In this document: in pieces, positions 22,291 to 33,961 of the stretch
Layout of the letters: every line of letters begins with the position of its first letter
Position numbering within the stretch: position 1 is the first letter of the stretch
Source: Massospora cicadina
Taxonomy: Eukaryota; Entomophthoromycota; Entomophthoromycetes; Entomophthorales; Entomophthoraceae
DNA: 64,000 nucleotides
Direction: 5' to 3'
Assembly (NCBI GenBank): GCA_022478985.1
Contig: JAKSZP010004222.1
Coordinates: 1 to 64,000, forward strand
Made by a program: the position numbers and the translations under genes
Notes under the pieces: model-generated
What the model saw: the letters and a program-made list of their open reading frames with translations, nothing else
The model's database searches: none
Told to the model about the DNA's origin: nothing

Positions 22291-22508
22291 AAATATATGG
22301 TACCAAAGGTTAATATTAGCTTATAAAGATAAGCATCTCAGATTTAAATGTTTTCCAATCTTTTCTCTAACTTTTTTGGATCAAGATGGGCTCATATTTT
22401 CCATAGTTAAGGTTGGCTTAGGATATTGTAGATTTAATTTTTCTCAATTAAGTAAGAGTTAGAATAGGTGATTTTGAAAAACAATTTGCGTTTTGATATT
22501 GGCCCTGA
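22291..22508 (-). pseudogene. RNase H C-terminus and linker, element F
   Basis: Immediately next to the SINE, AQGQYQNANCFSKSPILTLT is the end of RNase H (consensus PGxxxQNADCLSRxP). The linker toward the integrase zinc domain follows, with a WYHIFVP-like piece next to the solo LTR. It joins the RNase H sequence right of 22821. Confidence 0.7.
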
Positions 22509-22522
22509 GCAATGAACCATAG

Positions 22523-22806
22523 AAAAAAATATTTGAGGTGGGCTGACCTTGGGATGATACCGCACTGATGAAGGGAAGTGAAGAAAATGGGAAAGGATGG
22601 TAAACCCTGGAAAACCTCCATGCACGGCGTATGATAGGCCAGGAACTCCATGAACCGCCTTTTCTATTTGCTATCTCAGTTTGGGGCATTGGTGTGCAAC
22701 GCCAACATAGTCATAATTATCCCCTACCCAAAGTTCAAAGACCAGGATTGAACTCAAGGAGGCAGTGGTAGATAATCCATATTCTACCACTAGGGTAACC
22801 TCCCCT
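22523..22806 (-). mobile_element. SINE with tRNA-Gly-like head, inside element F
   Basis: 284 bp on the minus strand, flanked by gcaatgaaccatag (22509-22522 and 22807-22820). The head has an A box in tagtggtagaatatgg, the typical tRNA-Gly sequence, a ctaccac anticodon loop (ACC; GCC with one change) and a B box in gagttcaatcctggt. The 3' end, ...ggtcagcccacctcaaatatt followed by a T run, matches the tail of the SINE at 28864-29152, although the bodies differ. The insert splits the RNase H C-terminus of F. Confidence 0.8.
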
Positions 22807-22820
22807 GCAATGAACCATAG

Positions 22821-23330
22821 AGAAATTATAATTTTGGAGATTTAGAAGCCCTTTGTGTAAGACTCCCATCAAGATCTCTCCTTTTATAAAGATACTATAA
22901 CTAGGCATGATTAATAATCATAGTGAAGTGGGCTCATATATATAGTGTCATAAATGTTTGATGGTTTAAAAAAGCCAGGAGCTCATGTTCTGTTACACTA
23001 TAATTTATTTCAGTTTTAGATAAAGCTTTGCCATAATAGGCAATGAGATGGTCCATTAAATTTTCATCATGTTGGGATAGTATAGCAATATAGCAATATT
23101 ACCAGCATCAGTGAAAATAAAATGGTTTGTCAAAAATAGGTTTTAAAAGAACATGAGAGTGAGTAAGAGCCAAAAGTTTTAATCAAAAGATAACTGCTGT
23201 TCTTCCTCCAATGTAAAAATTTTTATAGCATACTAAACTTAGGTTTGGATGTATCTGCAAAATAGGGAACTAATTATCAATAATATATGACCATTACTAG
23301 TAAACTTGCTCACCTTTAAGGGGCTTAGGA
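22821..23330 (-). pseudogene. RNase H remnant, element F
   Basis: The minus strand reads DHLIAYYGKALSKTEINYS and VTEHELLAF (22985-23065), then MIINHA...YLYKRRDLDGxLT (22840-22930). These are the Gypsy RNase H blocks around the second and third catalytic acids. The reading frame survives for about 28 codons in the first block. It ends at the SINE TSD. Confidence 0.8.
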
Positions 23331-24700
23331 GGTGGCATTTGAGAGATGGCTGTAACTTTGACATTCATTGGGGATATTCCTCCTTAGCTTATAAAATGTC
23401 CCAGAAAATTCATTTTATTTTGGAAAAAAGAACATTTGGGGGATTTTACTCAGTGAACTTTGTCATAATTGCTAGAAAGCATTTTATGGTGAGCTAGATG
23501 GACTGTGAAAGTTTGCAAGTAGAAAGTTATGTCATCAAGGTAGACAAAAATGCATAATTGTTTTAAGCCCCTAATAAGATATCCATTGCTATTTTAAAAG
23601 TGGCAGGGGTGTTGCATAGCCCTGCAATATCCATGTAGGTTTAACACCCTTCCTAGAGATAAAATCTCATTTTTTGTGATCCTCAGTGGATAGGTTAACC
23701 TACTAGTAATCACTGAGGTCTATGGCAAAAAGTATTTCAATCCTGACATTAATTGTAAAGAATTTTCTATATAATGAAGGGGATAATTATCTTTTGATTG
23801 ATGAAATTGATATGGTGTTGGTCCTTGATAACTTTATCTCCATCTTTTTTGTAAATAATATCTGAGAGGAAGACCAAGGGATCTTATATGGTAATTAGTC
23901 CATACTTTGATGGTTGTTTTAACTCAAGAGCCACTTGAGCCTCCTTTACTTTAAACTTCCAATAGATTTGAGCTTTGAAGAGGGGACTATTTTCAGTTTC
24001 CACTTGGTGGAATATTTCAGACATCTTTCACATAGTAGACAGGTCACTTAAAAAAGATATTTTCATATTCTTCTAGAAGGATTCTACATCTTGTCATTCA
24101 TCAGGAGTGAAGTTGTCCCCAAAATTATTTTTTTACTAGTGAAATTGTATTAAGCAGTTCAATTCCTAACTCTTATAGAGTGCTATAGCAGTTTAAATAC
24201 TTCACATGTTTTATAGGACAGAGTTTGGTATAGATGATGAACACATGCGCTTGGGACTTGAAGTGTCCAATAAGTTTATCATCTAATGACAGTTATAGTT
24301 TTTTTATAGGTAGTATTTAAAATTACAGTGCAATTCAAAGCTTCCATAATAGAATGATTTGGTAGTCCATATATTTCTAAAACATGTATATAGGGAATTT
24401 ATCTTAATTCAGGAGTCCAACAAAGCTTGAGAACATAAAGGTATAATAAAAAATGGGGCATAAAGAGGTATTTTATCCTCAGCATATACAGCGTTGGGGT
24501 AGTTTTAAGCCTTAATATTAATAATCTTTTTACAAATAGAGGTAGAATACTAAATAATGCAGAAACGCTTCTTTGGGGTTCCTTATTTTTGGATGATAGA
24601 TCAATTAACAGTGGTACTTAATAACTCAGAAGAGAGAGATATTGTTCCATATAATTAACTATACATTTAAATTTTCTTTTTAGTTGTACTCTGAAAAAGT
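23331..24700 (-). pseudogene. Reverse transcriptase remnant, element F
   Basis: On the minus strand, AGLCNTPATFKIAMDILLGA (about 23565-23640) is the Gypsy GLCNAPATFQxxMD block, followed after a frameshift by VYLDDIT (23526-23546), an intact catalytic YLDD. Upstream, YKKDGDKVIKDQHHINF-like sequence (about 23800-23880) is the fingers region. Frameshifts and stops make it non-coding overall. Confidence 0.8.
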
Positions 24701-24829
24701 ATATATAAAACTTTAACTAATGATATAGTAGGGACAATGATCAGAAGCTTCCTAAATCTAAAGGACAAGGAAGAGTATGCTCCATTAGCTTTAGTGGTCT
24801 GATCTCCTGCTGTTCCATATTCAGCTTTG

Positions 24830-24930
24830 TGGATTAATAAGAATACATATTAATTTTTAATAAGTTGGGAGGATATGACGTTAACTGGGGATCTGGTGTC
24901 AATTATGGCAAAATTTTAACTTTACGGACT
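24830..24930 (-). pseudogene. Protease active-site remnant, element F
   Basis: The minus strand reads AIIDTRSPVNVISSQLIKN, equivalent to AILDTGSPVNVISTKLIKK of element B. The active-site DTGS has become DTRS through one G-to-A change in the Gly codon. Confidence 0.8.
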
Positions 24931-25330
24931 ACTAATTCTACCCATACAACTAAAGATCCAAACTGGGAATTAAATATTAGAAGACAGTAATTAGATAAAT
25001 GCAGTGAGGCTAGCTGAGGTATTTGTCTTCACTAAACTTGGGGGTTTTAACTTTTTTAAAGTTTTTTAGATAAAGCTTGCTTTCAAAAGCAGAGCTAAAT
25101 TAAAAAAATCGTTTTGGTAATTGGCCACTATAAGAATAAGAAAGTTTCATATCTTTATTGCCTTGAATAGAAGGGGTACATTGACTTCAGCTGGGGTGGC
25201 TAATATAAAGCAGCAGAAGTACTAGGCATGGAACTAGTAATATGAGTCACTAGAGTTTTGTCAGCAAAGAGAGCTTCTTGCCCTAAGCTGACTAATCTTT
25301 TGCTGCAATATTTCAAGGGTTTTAATAGCA

Positions 25331-25372
25331 ATTATCCATAGTATGGTTGGTCCACTTGCAATAGAAGTAGTA
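25331..25372 (-). other. Degenerate CCHC zinc knuckle, element F gag
   Basis: YFYCKWTNHTMDNC follows C-x2-C-x4-H-x4-C except that the first Cys is Tyr (TGT to TAT). It corresponds in place to the intact knuckle of element E (57015-57056). The knuckle binds element RNA in the nucleocapsid. Confidence 0.7.
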
Positions 25373-25379
25373 CTGTCCT

Positions 25380-25806
25380 GGAATAGGAGATTTGGGTGGT
25401 ATGACAGCTAAAACTTGGGACAAGCTTTGGTATAGAATGAGTAGGCCCAGCAGTCTTAAATAGATTGAAAGGAATCTCTATAAGTGATTTCTTAATATGC
25501 AGAAGTGAAGTAAGGTTGTGCTTCACTGCCTTGAGTATAAATGGATATTGGGCATGGACTGAACGCCAATAAGGCAGATGTAATAGCATTATCTAGGGTG
25601 AGTCAATTTTCTGCAGCTAAGGTTTAGGCATTTAGGTAATACCTTTGGATGAACTCAATTATGAATTTTCCCCACTTGTGGCTAATCCCTCATTAATTTC
25701 TGTTTTAATTTGCCAGAGTTAAATTGCTCCCAAACTCTTTAAGTAGAGCAGTCTTAGCATTGGCTCAGGTGCATAAATTCATTAAATGTTGGACCATGAT
25801 ATTAAT
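25380..25806 (-). pseudogene. Gag capsid C-terminal half, element F
   Basis: The minus strand gives IMVQHLMNL then AKTALLKEFGSNLTLAKLKQ (about 25690-25800), the family block VPHL...TWxxVKxALLxEFGSxQ, and continues to the zinc knuckle. The N-terminal half lies beyond the solo LTR at 25812-26660. Confidence 0.75.
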
Positions 25807-25811
25807 GAGCC

Positions 25812-26660
25812 TGTCTTGGTCACATGACATCATAGTGGGGACCAACCCCAAGGATAAGGCTGGGCGCCAGGAGGCCCAGAAGGTGAAGTTACAGGTCCTC
25901 CCTGACCTTAGGCATACACTAGACCAACGCTGGGTACAGGCTAAATATGCCCAGGTTGGTACTAGTGTGGTGCCAAATGCCCAGCCCCTTACATTGGCCC
26001 AGGCATTAAAATGGATGGTCTATTGAATTAATGTGGATGGTTCCATTTGGTTAGCTGAGGAACGGGGTTTTGAAACCCATTACATCTATGAAACAACGCG
26101 TTCAGGTCAGATCTAACTTCAATCAATCACTTGAGTGAAGTCAGTTTTAGCATATTCAACCAATTCAGATGGTAGTGTTGGCCTATTGGTGGGTCAGTAC
26201 TTGGGCCCACTGCAGCAAACCCCTTATTCCCCTGATGTTGTTTAATTTTGTTTCCCATGACCAACACTCCTTGTTGGTTGACTTCTCAAATAAAATTTCC
26301 CCATTTTACTGTTTTTTAAAATGCTATTCTGAACAATCCTGTGCATGGACCCCTTTGAGGAGGTCTCACGCTACCTTAACCACAACATTTTATCTATGAT
26401 TAGTCTATCCCCTAGTGCACTGTTGGTTCACCCAGGTACTTGCTTTTGGGACGTTTCCCATTTCTCTCTTAGTGCACCGCATCATTTTGGGTTGGGGTTT
26501 TACCTTGATAAAAACTCACTTTTGCTTGAGTTATTATTGCCTCAGCACCCTCTACTGGGCAATAGTGATTTTTACTATAAAGGCTAGTTCCCTGGCGTTG
26601 GGCCTGTGCACCAAGCACTACCACACTGGGAATAGGAGAGTCATAGACACTCTCCTTACA
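25812..26660. repeat. Solo LTR, family S2 (inside element F gag)
   Basis: 849 bp beginning tgtcttgg and ending cttaca, flanked by a perfect 5-bp TSD gagcc (25807-25811 and 26661-26665). It splits the gag capsid block between LSLVA and the IMVQH block, which join when the insert and one TSD are left out. No other copy of this LTR was recognised in the window. Open pieces on the plus strand at 25724-26675 belong to this LTR and show no known domain. Confidence 0.75.
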
Positions 26661-26665
26661 GAGCC

Positions 26666-26780
26666 ACTAAGCTGAGGCAGTTAGTTAAGTGCTTAAGCTT
26701 TTTGTAATCAGTAACTATCTACATTGCATTCTCATAACAGTACAAGTAGAAAAAGAAATTTCCTTCTCCTGGGACATATT
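26666..26780 (-). pseudogene. Gag capsid N-terminal half, element F
   Basis: The minus strand reads KYVPGEG (normally KYxPGEGSI) near 26755, then a YLYCYENAM-like stretch and TDYKKLKHLTNCLSLVA up to the solo-LTR TSD. This is the conserved start of the capsid block of elements A, B and E. Confidence 0.75.
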
Positions 26781-27304
26781 TGTCTTAGAGGATGACTTAA
26801 AAGAGTCTCCCAGAGTGGTTGGTAGGTTAGCAACATGGATGAACACTGGACGTACTTACTTAGTCTGAGAGGATCTGGTATCTTTGGGATATTCATGTGA
26901 CTGAAGGAAATTTACTTGACTACAAAAATCATTTACATTAATATCCATGTCTATTTGCTCATGGGTATCATGAAGGGCAGTTTTAAGGAGAGAAGATCTG
27001 GGTTAACTGCCTAACTTAATTTTTAGACTAGCAGTTGTATCTTTAAGCTCAAGCAGGTGCTGCTCAATGGCAAGAATTTGCTGCTCCAACCTTTGTACCA
27101 AGGATGGTAGTATGTCCAAAGTTCTGAGTTACCCATGGTGGGTGGATAGAGGGACTTCTGAAAATAGAGGCACCCTATCTCAAGTAAGTTCACTTTCTTG
27201 GGTGATGCATCTTATCTTGGTATTGAGTAAATGTGCTTTATGTTGTAAGGAATTAGATTGATCCTCTAGGATCCCCAAACTATTACTATGACTGTGAGGC
27301 ACAG
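26781..27304 (-). pseudogene. Gag leader with coiled-coil segment, element F
   Basis: The minus strand includes LVQRLEQQILAIEQHLLELK, then DTTASLKIKL (about 27020-27110), a heptad-rich stretch that fits a coiled coil. It lies between the Gly-X-Y block and the capsid block. The stretch is broken by stops on either side. Confidence 0.6.
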
Positions 27305-27389
27305 GATGTCCAGGAGCCAGGAGGCTAGGTTAACCCAGCATTTCAGGGCTTTCAGAAGACCCAGGCTCACCCAGCATCCCCAGAGGGCC
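27305..27389 (-). other. Collagen-like Gly-X-Y repeat remnant, element F gag leader
   Basis: In one minus-strand frame the block starts GPLGMLGEPGSSESPEMLG. Gly falls at every third position for four triplets. The next positions of the same register read Glu (GAA), Glu (GAA), Gly, Ser (AGC) and Ala (GCT), each one base away from a Gly codon. This implies an ancestral run of at least nine triplets. Element E has a longer version at 55747-55951. Confidence 0.6.
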
Positions 27390-27424
27390 AGAAAATCAAG
27401 TATTCTCCTGGGTTTCCAAAATTT

Positions 27425-27646
27425 TTAAACTAACTTCTTGATATAACTGAGGCAATCTTCCACAAAGGCTCCCAAGGTGTCAATTTGGGTTTGTACTTCT
27501 GTTGTATTAATCCTGATCTGATTGTGAAGGATAATTTTCAGAATGCTAAACCAGTTAGAGATTTTAGAATGGACAAATATCATAACCCCTTCACCAAAGT
27601 GATTTAACAGTGCTTGTATGTCATTTATAAGTTTCTGATTTTCCAT
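27425..27646 (-). pseudogene. Start of gag, element F
   Basis: A 73-codon open piece beginning MENQKLINDIQALLNHFGEG, just upstream of the Gly-X-Y block on the minus strand and the first ATG after the leader. It is Ile/Leu-rich and helical in character. I recognise no family beyond its place as the gag N-terminus. Confidence 0.45.
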
Positions 27647-28188
27647 AATGGCGCTCCAGTTCTTACCACTAAAAAGAGAAGCAGAGTTGTAAAACTGAAT
27701 AAGCTGAGTATACAGGATTTAAACAGTGAAAAATTCTGGAGTTATCGTTGGTGGTAAAACTTGGCCATTTGCAATAAGGTGGTATAAGGTTGGAGGATTT
27801 ATTGGCGCAGTAAGCGCTTGGTGTAATCAATTACAACCTGTTCACTGTAAAAGTTGCACTTGAATGTAAAACCATCCTTGGGGTCAGTAAAGCAAGAGCT
27901 CACCTTCAATTTGCTCTTCCACATGGGACACAGGGCCTAATTTTTTTTAAGTTGAATGGAATCTGAGAAGTTCAAGACTTGTAACTGATAGGAGTCAGTA
28001 AAAGGGGTGATGAGGTAAACAATTCATAAATGCAGATAATATAAGATTATGTGATGCAACAGGTTCTTCTACATGCACATTAACTGCCCATTCACAGAAG
28101 CAGGCAGTTTCTCATTAGAAAGAAGTATCTGATGTCAAGTCACTAATGTTCATTGCAGTTGTTGAGATTTTTGGAAAATTGGAAAGAT

Positions 28189-28204
28189 CTGAAAGGGAGC
28201 ATCA
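28189..28204 (-). promoter_or_regulatory. Diverged primer-binding-site-like motif, element F
   Basis: The minus strand reads tgatgctccctttcag six bases inside the 5' LTR. It resembles tggtgctcactacag of A, B and E, allowing for several substitutions. Confidence 0.45.
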
Positions 28205-28210
28205 GAAAGT

Positions 28211-28651
28211 TGTCAGGTTGTAGAGATAAAATATAACCATTAAGGAAATTTCTTGACAACCAAAGACCCTGGCATAAGGATCTTTACGTTTAAATAAACT
28301 AAATTAATAATTAAGGTAAACGCTCCTTAATTGGTAAATATCCTTGAAATTTTCTATATAATAGCATAACCAAAAATATTGCAAAAAACAGTAATCTAGT
28401 TTATTTCCAAAGAACAATATTCAGGGGGAACTAAGTACCAATTCTAAGGGAAAATTGCCAAGAACTTAAAATACAAGATCTATATCTGATTTATTCTCCT
28501 GGATTTTGGCAGCATTTTATAACCTTTTTTGAAGAAGTATTCAATAATTTAGATTTTATTGGACCTCAATAGTGGTAGTGGTCACTTTTTAGATTGGTTT
28601 CAAACCCCAATACAGAGTCAATCCAATTTTAGATTGAGTAAATTTCTGACA
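28211..28651 (-). repeat. 5' LTR of element F
   Basis: 441 bp with short inverted ends tgtcag...ctgaca. It aligns with 19365-19811. Confidence 0.85.
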
Positions 28652-28863
28652 AATAGTAAATATGTTCTGTGCAACCAATCAGTATACATAATGTGTGCAC
28701 CTGCATATGAAAAAAGGGTAATTATCTGTATTAATCAGATTGAAAAACTCAAAATTTATATTCTTTTCAACACACTATATATGGGATCCTAGACAAGAAC
28801 TATACCCTATTAATTAGGTTCTATCTCTTTACTATGGTTAGAGACAATTCTATACTTATTTTA

Positions 28864-29152
28864 TTTATTTGAGGCAAGCTGACCGGGGGATGGACATTAC
28901 TGAAATAGAGAAAGAAAGTATTGACATGAAACCTGAGCAGGGTCAACTCTGTCATAAAAAGTTTTTTTACCTCTGGATCGGGACTTGAATTTTTCTGGTT
29001 ACGTCATGGGTAAGGTTTTCATGTTATTATACCTACTAACTGCCAATAGTTTCCTTTGGCTGGCACCCCAATCAATGTGCAAAGGGTGGGAATCAAACCC
29101 GCAACCTTCAGGTTGGTAGCCGTACGCCCTACTGACTCGCCTTCCACCCCCT
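28864..29152 (-). mobile_element. SINE with tRNA-like head
   Basis: 289 bp on the minus strand between perfect 18-bp repeats aattctatacttatttta (28846-28863 and 29153-29170). The head, from 29152, has A-box-like ggcgagtcagtagggc and B-box-like gggtttgattccc, so it derives from a tRNA gene and would be transcribed by RNA polymerase III. The tail, tccccggtcagcttgcctcaaataaa-like on the minus strand, is shared with the SINE at 22523-22806. Confidence 0.85.
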
Positions 29153-29170
29153 AATTCTATACTTATTTTA

Positions 29171-29733
29171 GATTTCACTATTTGAGTAAAAAGATATTTA
29201 AAAAACTTCTGTATATATTTTTAACTTGCTATGTCAAGGCCTCCATCTGTTGAGAAAGCTTAACTTGTATAATTAAAAAATCCAGACTATGTAGTTATCT
29301 ATATTTTCCCTGTTAAAGACCTCTCTGCAACATTTGCTGCTTACATATTTTCTAAAAGTCAAAGTATTAACTACACTTGATTGCTTGTTGAATTTTCCCA
29401 CTATTGTGTCATAAATCTTATTAAGTTACTTCAGCATATGCACTACTGCATGCCACTATCCTGAAACCACAAATATTAGTAACATCGTCATTTTTAAAGC
29501 TGCCACCTGCATCTAAGGGTACCCAGTTAGACCTACAAAAACCTTCATTTCAGCCTTGTGTTTGCTTGTGGAGCAATAGGTATGTTTCTAAATGCTCACT
29601 TTTTTCCTGTTACCTAAAGGTCTTCAATTATTAAATTGTTAAAATAGCTAAACATCTGAGATTTTAGGCCCTCTCATGGATAGTGGAAACTCCAAGTTGA
29701 AAGCCAATCTAGAATATTTTAGCCATTTGACTG
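29171..29733. other. Unassigned spacer
   Basis: AT-rich, with no open frame or recognisable repeat. It lies between a SINE and a solo LTR. Confidence 0.4.
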
Positions 29734-29738
29734 ATAAT

Positions 29739-31157
29739 TTCAGGGAAATGGAAGATAAAGTTTAGACTGGCCTGTCAGTTGGGATGCAAAAGCACTCAAT
29801 AAGCAAGCCAGAATGTCATGGGCATTGCAATCAAACAACATTAAAGTGTAAGGGGAGATAGGTAAAAATTGAATATCAATGTGCCACAAGCACAAAAAGC
29901 AACCCAGCGAGAAACCAGGCTATTGTAGCTCCAGGCCTGATAGGCCTGGGTGTAGGTAATTGCAAGATCAGATTGGGTAGTTTGGTGCTTCCCACAGTAA
30001 ATTTTGGTACAACAACATTGATGAGAGGGCAGATCCTTGCCTGGGGTGGGAATAGTGGGCCCACAAAATACCAAGATCCTGCTGGCAGATGGCCTCTGCA
30101 ATTGGGGAGATTTTTTATAAAATTCTTAACATGATAGGCCCAGTTGACCATGGTAGGAACCAAAGTTACTAATATGACTGGGATTTCCCAGTTCTTATGA
30201 GGCTCATAAAGTCACATTGGAGATGTTATGAGGGTTTGTCAAAGAAAAATTTGAGCTTAACCAAATAAATTAGAGCATGGAAATATTTTAAATAAATTTT
30301 AAATAAGAGAATTGACTATCAATCTTCTCAGTGTATTACAACTGTTTAAATAGATAATCAATTGAGGAATAGCTTAGGAAAGTATAGGATTGAGGCCCTC
30401 CATATTTGACCTAACCTATTAAACTTTGAGCAAGGGGGAAATAGACTTAATTGGAACCAACTTCAAAAGTATCAACAGTAGGTCAAGTCATTGTCATTTC
30501 ATCCATAGATACCTGAATTGTTGATTTTCTGAGGTTCCATGATTAGAGCAATGTTATCTCACCTGATATGCAGTGAGAACCTCCTAAGGCTACCCTATGG
30601 AGAGGCAGTCCCAAGAGGTTGGAAATGGGTTCAGGGCACCTAACCCACCTATACCCAGTCACTCTAGCATCTGTTTGACCAAGTGAGAGGTGTTGGACAA
30701 AGATTTTGATGCTTTCAGGGAGGGTTTTAAACTAGCAGCAACATTTTCTAATAACCCAATACCATTAGCAAGCTTTGCCAAAGATTTGACACTAGATGCT
30801 TTATTTGCCAAAGGTACACACTCATCAGGCTTTGTTACCAATGGTTTGGGGCTCTTGGACTGTGATGCCAAAGGCTTGTTGCCATTGACTTCATTTGAAC
30901 ATTTTACCCTATAGGGATACCAACTCTCTGTTAGCTTGGCACAAATTCACTCAATTTGCAGTACCAATTCAGCTGAAATTAATACTAGGATGGGTGGCGG
31001 GGTCCTTAAAGGGTAATCTGTTACCCATCACTTGTCCACCACATGGGTGATATTACCCTGGGAGATGAATGGGGCAGCTGGTCTTCTTGGACCCTTTTTT
31101 GATGGGAACAGGAATGCCACCCAGTCCAAGCAGAGGGGGCACTCCCCCAGACTTACA
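29739..31157. repeat. Solo LTR, family S1 copy 2
   Basis: 1,419 bp starting tttcag (tgtcag in the other copies, TG to TT) and ending cttaca, with a perfect 5-bp TSD gataa (29734-29738 and 31158-31162). It shares agataaagtttagactgg near the left end and ctcccccagactta at the right end with the other S1 copies. The small open frames at 30659-30914 recur in the sister copies but follow plain DNA conservation and are not taken as genes. Confidence 0.85.
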
Positions 31158-33881
31158 GATAAGTTGCAAGACCAAGTTAATATAATGTGATTAACAAATC
31201 AAAGATATGATCTAGATTTCTTTGCTTTCTATTACAACTATAATTATCTTTAGTTTTTGGTTTAAGCAATTTTTCCTTGATTATAAAAAATACTTCTTAA
31301 ACTTTTGGGTTTACTGCATCAGGTTAGCTTAGCAGAAGCTGGTAATTTTATCAAACTAGTGAGGTTGGAGTAGCCTTGTTATACTTACATGGAAATGCAT
31401 CAACACACTAGGTTTGTGAAGCAAGGATTTATTTTAGGCCTAAAAACCCCACTTAAATAAATCATATTCCTTGCATAGCCAGTAAGTTGGTAATACCAAC
31501 ACTTGGTAATACAATTGTGCCATAATCCTTTATCTAACTTTAATACATTAAGCTTAACATGCCTAAATGCTTTTGATGATTTTTAAAGTTTATAGCTACT
31601 CAGTCACTTCATAAGGAATCATAAGTTTGCAAAGGTTATATAAGTTATGCTCAAGATGTTGAAGCTTGCCTTTATAAATAAAATTGGTTCTTATAAATTT
31701 TTCCATTTAAGTGGTTAATTATAAAACTTCTGTAAAAATCGAACACTTATCTATTAGTTTACTCGCTTGTATTTATAAATGCAATAATTTATCTTAATGC
31801 GATATACTATATTATATTACAGCTTTAACTTTTAAATAAATCATATAGCTGAAGTATATATTGTAAATCGATTATTCTATAAAATCGCCCGAGTAATAAT
31901 TTAATTTTTTCAGAATCAGAAAACCAGAGATACATTTTTATTAATAAATTCTTAAATAAACATTTATATATTTATCACCAGGCTATTTTAAATAAGCGTC
32001 CTACAATTATAACCTTTTTTTCAAATGTATTTTAAAATTAAGGTTTCAAAGTATCTAGATAAAGAATACAATATTTATCTAATAATCATTTTTTTTCCAA
32101 AGTCTGTCTACATCAAACCGGGTTATTGCTATTCAGAGCTAAATTTTAATAAATAAATAAATCTTAGACAAGCACATAAGCAAGAAGAGAAAGCGCCGAT
32201 TAAATTATATTATGTTGTGTATGGTAACTTAACATTTTAAACCTTTTATCAAACCTGCACTTAAAACCGCTGTGACTGGTGATAAAAAGCTGTTAATGTA
32301 AGCAAAATCAACATAATATTTAATTCATGCAAATTTTAAAGCTATTATTAGCAGGCATTTTCCATTATCACATTTAATTTGTTTCGCTTTAAAACAAAAC
32401 ATGCATTAAGAATTAAGCTAATTTTTTAAAAAAGTGTTAATACCTTTAAACTAAAATAGCTATCTGGCAAAAGATACTTATAGTAACAAGCTCATTTTTG
32501 TTAACTTTACCAAAAAGCCCTTTATAAATAAAAGAATTCTGGGCTAAAAGTAAACATGATTATTCATTTTATAAACTTCTTGCAATAAGTAACTTAGTCA
32601 AAAATATCATCCATTTGAAGAAAGAGTTTAATTTTATTCTAGTTATAGAAGTGAATCACCTTTAAAACAAACTTTCTCAAAAAAAGTATAAAAAATAGAT
32701 AACTTTAAAGATGTTAGAAATATATGGCAATAAATTTTTTTGAAAAAACAAATTTAGATGTAATAAAGAACCGTCAAGATTTTAAACAAGCACCACTTAA
32801 TAGCATCTCACTCAGTGTTAATCGAGGCCTCATCTAGTTACCTGAAAAGACAATATAATTGTGTATCAAAAAAGCTTCAAGCAAGTATAATTATGTATCA
32901 GTTTTTACAAGTTATTTACTAGCTGTATATAAAACCAATTTGCAAACGGAAAAAGTAGCTTGAAATGTTACAAGCAAATCTCTCAATACACTAAAAGAGT
33001 AAACAAAAATATAGATTTGAACTTTTATATGATTTATATAAAAAGTAGTCGATAAAATATTTTTCTAAGAATAATTTATTTAAAAAGGCATAGAACCTAA
33101 GGATTTTGTTAGTACTAGAAGGAGGTTTGATTCAATGTAAAAATATACTCAGTAATAGAAAAGAACACTCTGTTTCATAAGTAAGTTTCAAAGAGCTGGG
33201 TTTAGAATTAAATGCGTTCGAGCTCATCGTTTTAGGCATGAATTATAAAAGCGAGTTGTTTACCTCAGTATGAATAAAAGTTTAAAAAATCAAAGGTAGC
33301 CTTATATAGTTCTCTATGCAAATGAAGTCTGGACTAAGAGGCCCACTGTAATCGACATTGTGAAAGACGAGCGTGACAGATTTTTTAAAATCGAATGCTG
33401 AATCTTGACATCTCAAAAGGCTACGTGGGATAGCTACTAATCTAGCATACTTTTACCTTTTCGATCAATATTTACTTTTAAAATGAGCTTATTCAGGTTA
33501 AATAGTTGAGAAGTAAGTGTACTATATAACTGTATTTAATCACATTAATATTCTGTATCTCTAATTAGATGTTTACTTGATATAATTGATATTTACACTA
33601 GTATAAAAAATGAACGTCTGCCTGTTCCTCGCTTGCTTTTTTAAACCATATAAATTTTACTATTTTTTTATAAAATAATAGATCAAATTTTAATAAGTTT
33701 TAGTAAAATTATATGTATATTGTTTGTAAGTAAAGGAAAACAAGTAATATTTTTTACAACATATATGTGACATTATAAAAAAGCTAAGGTTGATTATTTA
33801 TTTGATGAAGCGTATATACTTTCAAATAAATGACAAAAATTATATAATTTGAAAAAGTTTTATAGACTGACTAGATGTTAA

Positions 33882-33907
33882 CCTACAGCTTTGCTTGCAG
33901 TAAGAAT
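33882..33907 (+). repeat. Dispersed hairpin motif, copy 1
   Basis: cctacagctttgcttgcag, preceded by tatagactgactag, matches 53636-53662. The core ctacagctttgcttgcag folds as a short stem with one bulged T. Confidence 0.45.
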
Positions 33908-33916
33908 TGATATAAT

Positions 33917-33961
33917 ACATCGATGAATCCCCCCTTGGGTTGGGACCATCTAGTACTAAAA
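33917..33961 (+). mobile_element. 45-bp 5'-truncated LINE insertion
   Basis: The tail ggttgggaccatctagtact followed by A residues equals the 3' end of the LINE at 6866-12853 and lies between perfect 15-bp TSDs aagaattgatataat (33902-33916, 33962-33976). Confidence 0.85.

Larger units (their letters stand above)
19365..28651 (-). mobile_element. Gypsy element F (with three later insertions)
   Basis: A minus-strand LTR retrotransposon of 9.3 kb. Without its inserts (solo LTR 20881-22285, SINE 22523-22806, solo LTR 25812-26660) it is about 6.7 kb. Order on the minus strand: 5' LTR, primer site, leader with Gly-X-Y repeat, gag, protease, RT, RNase H, integrase, 3' LTR. The flanking 5-mers differ (ggttg versus aatag), so the insertion TSD has been lost or an end has recombined. 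Confidence 0.85.

Noticed and set aside
30659..30914. Overlapping open frames on both strands recurring in all three S1 solo LTRs, as a conserved small protein
   Set aside because: Conservation follows the DNA repeat as a whole, the frames are short, and there is no start/stop agreement between copies.
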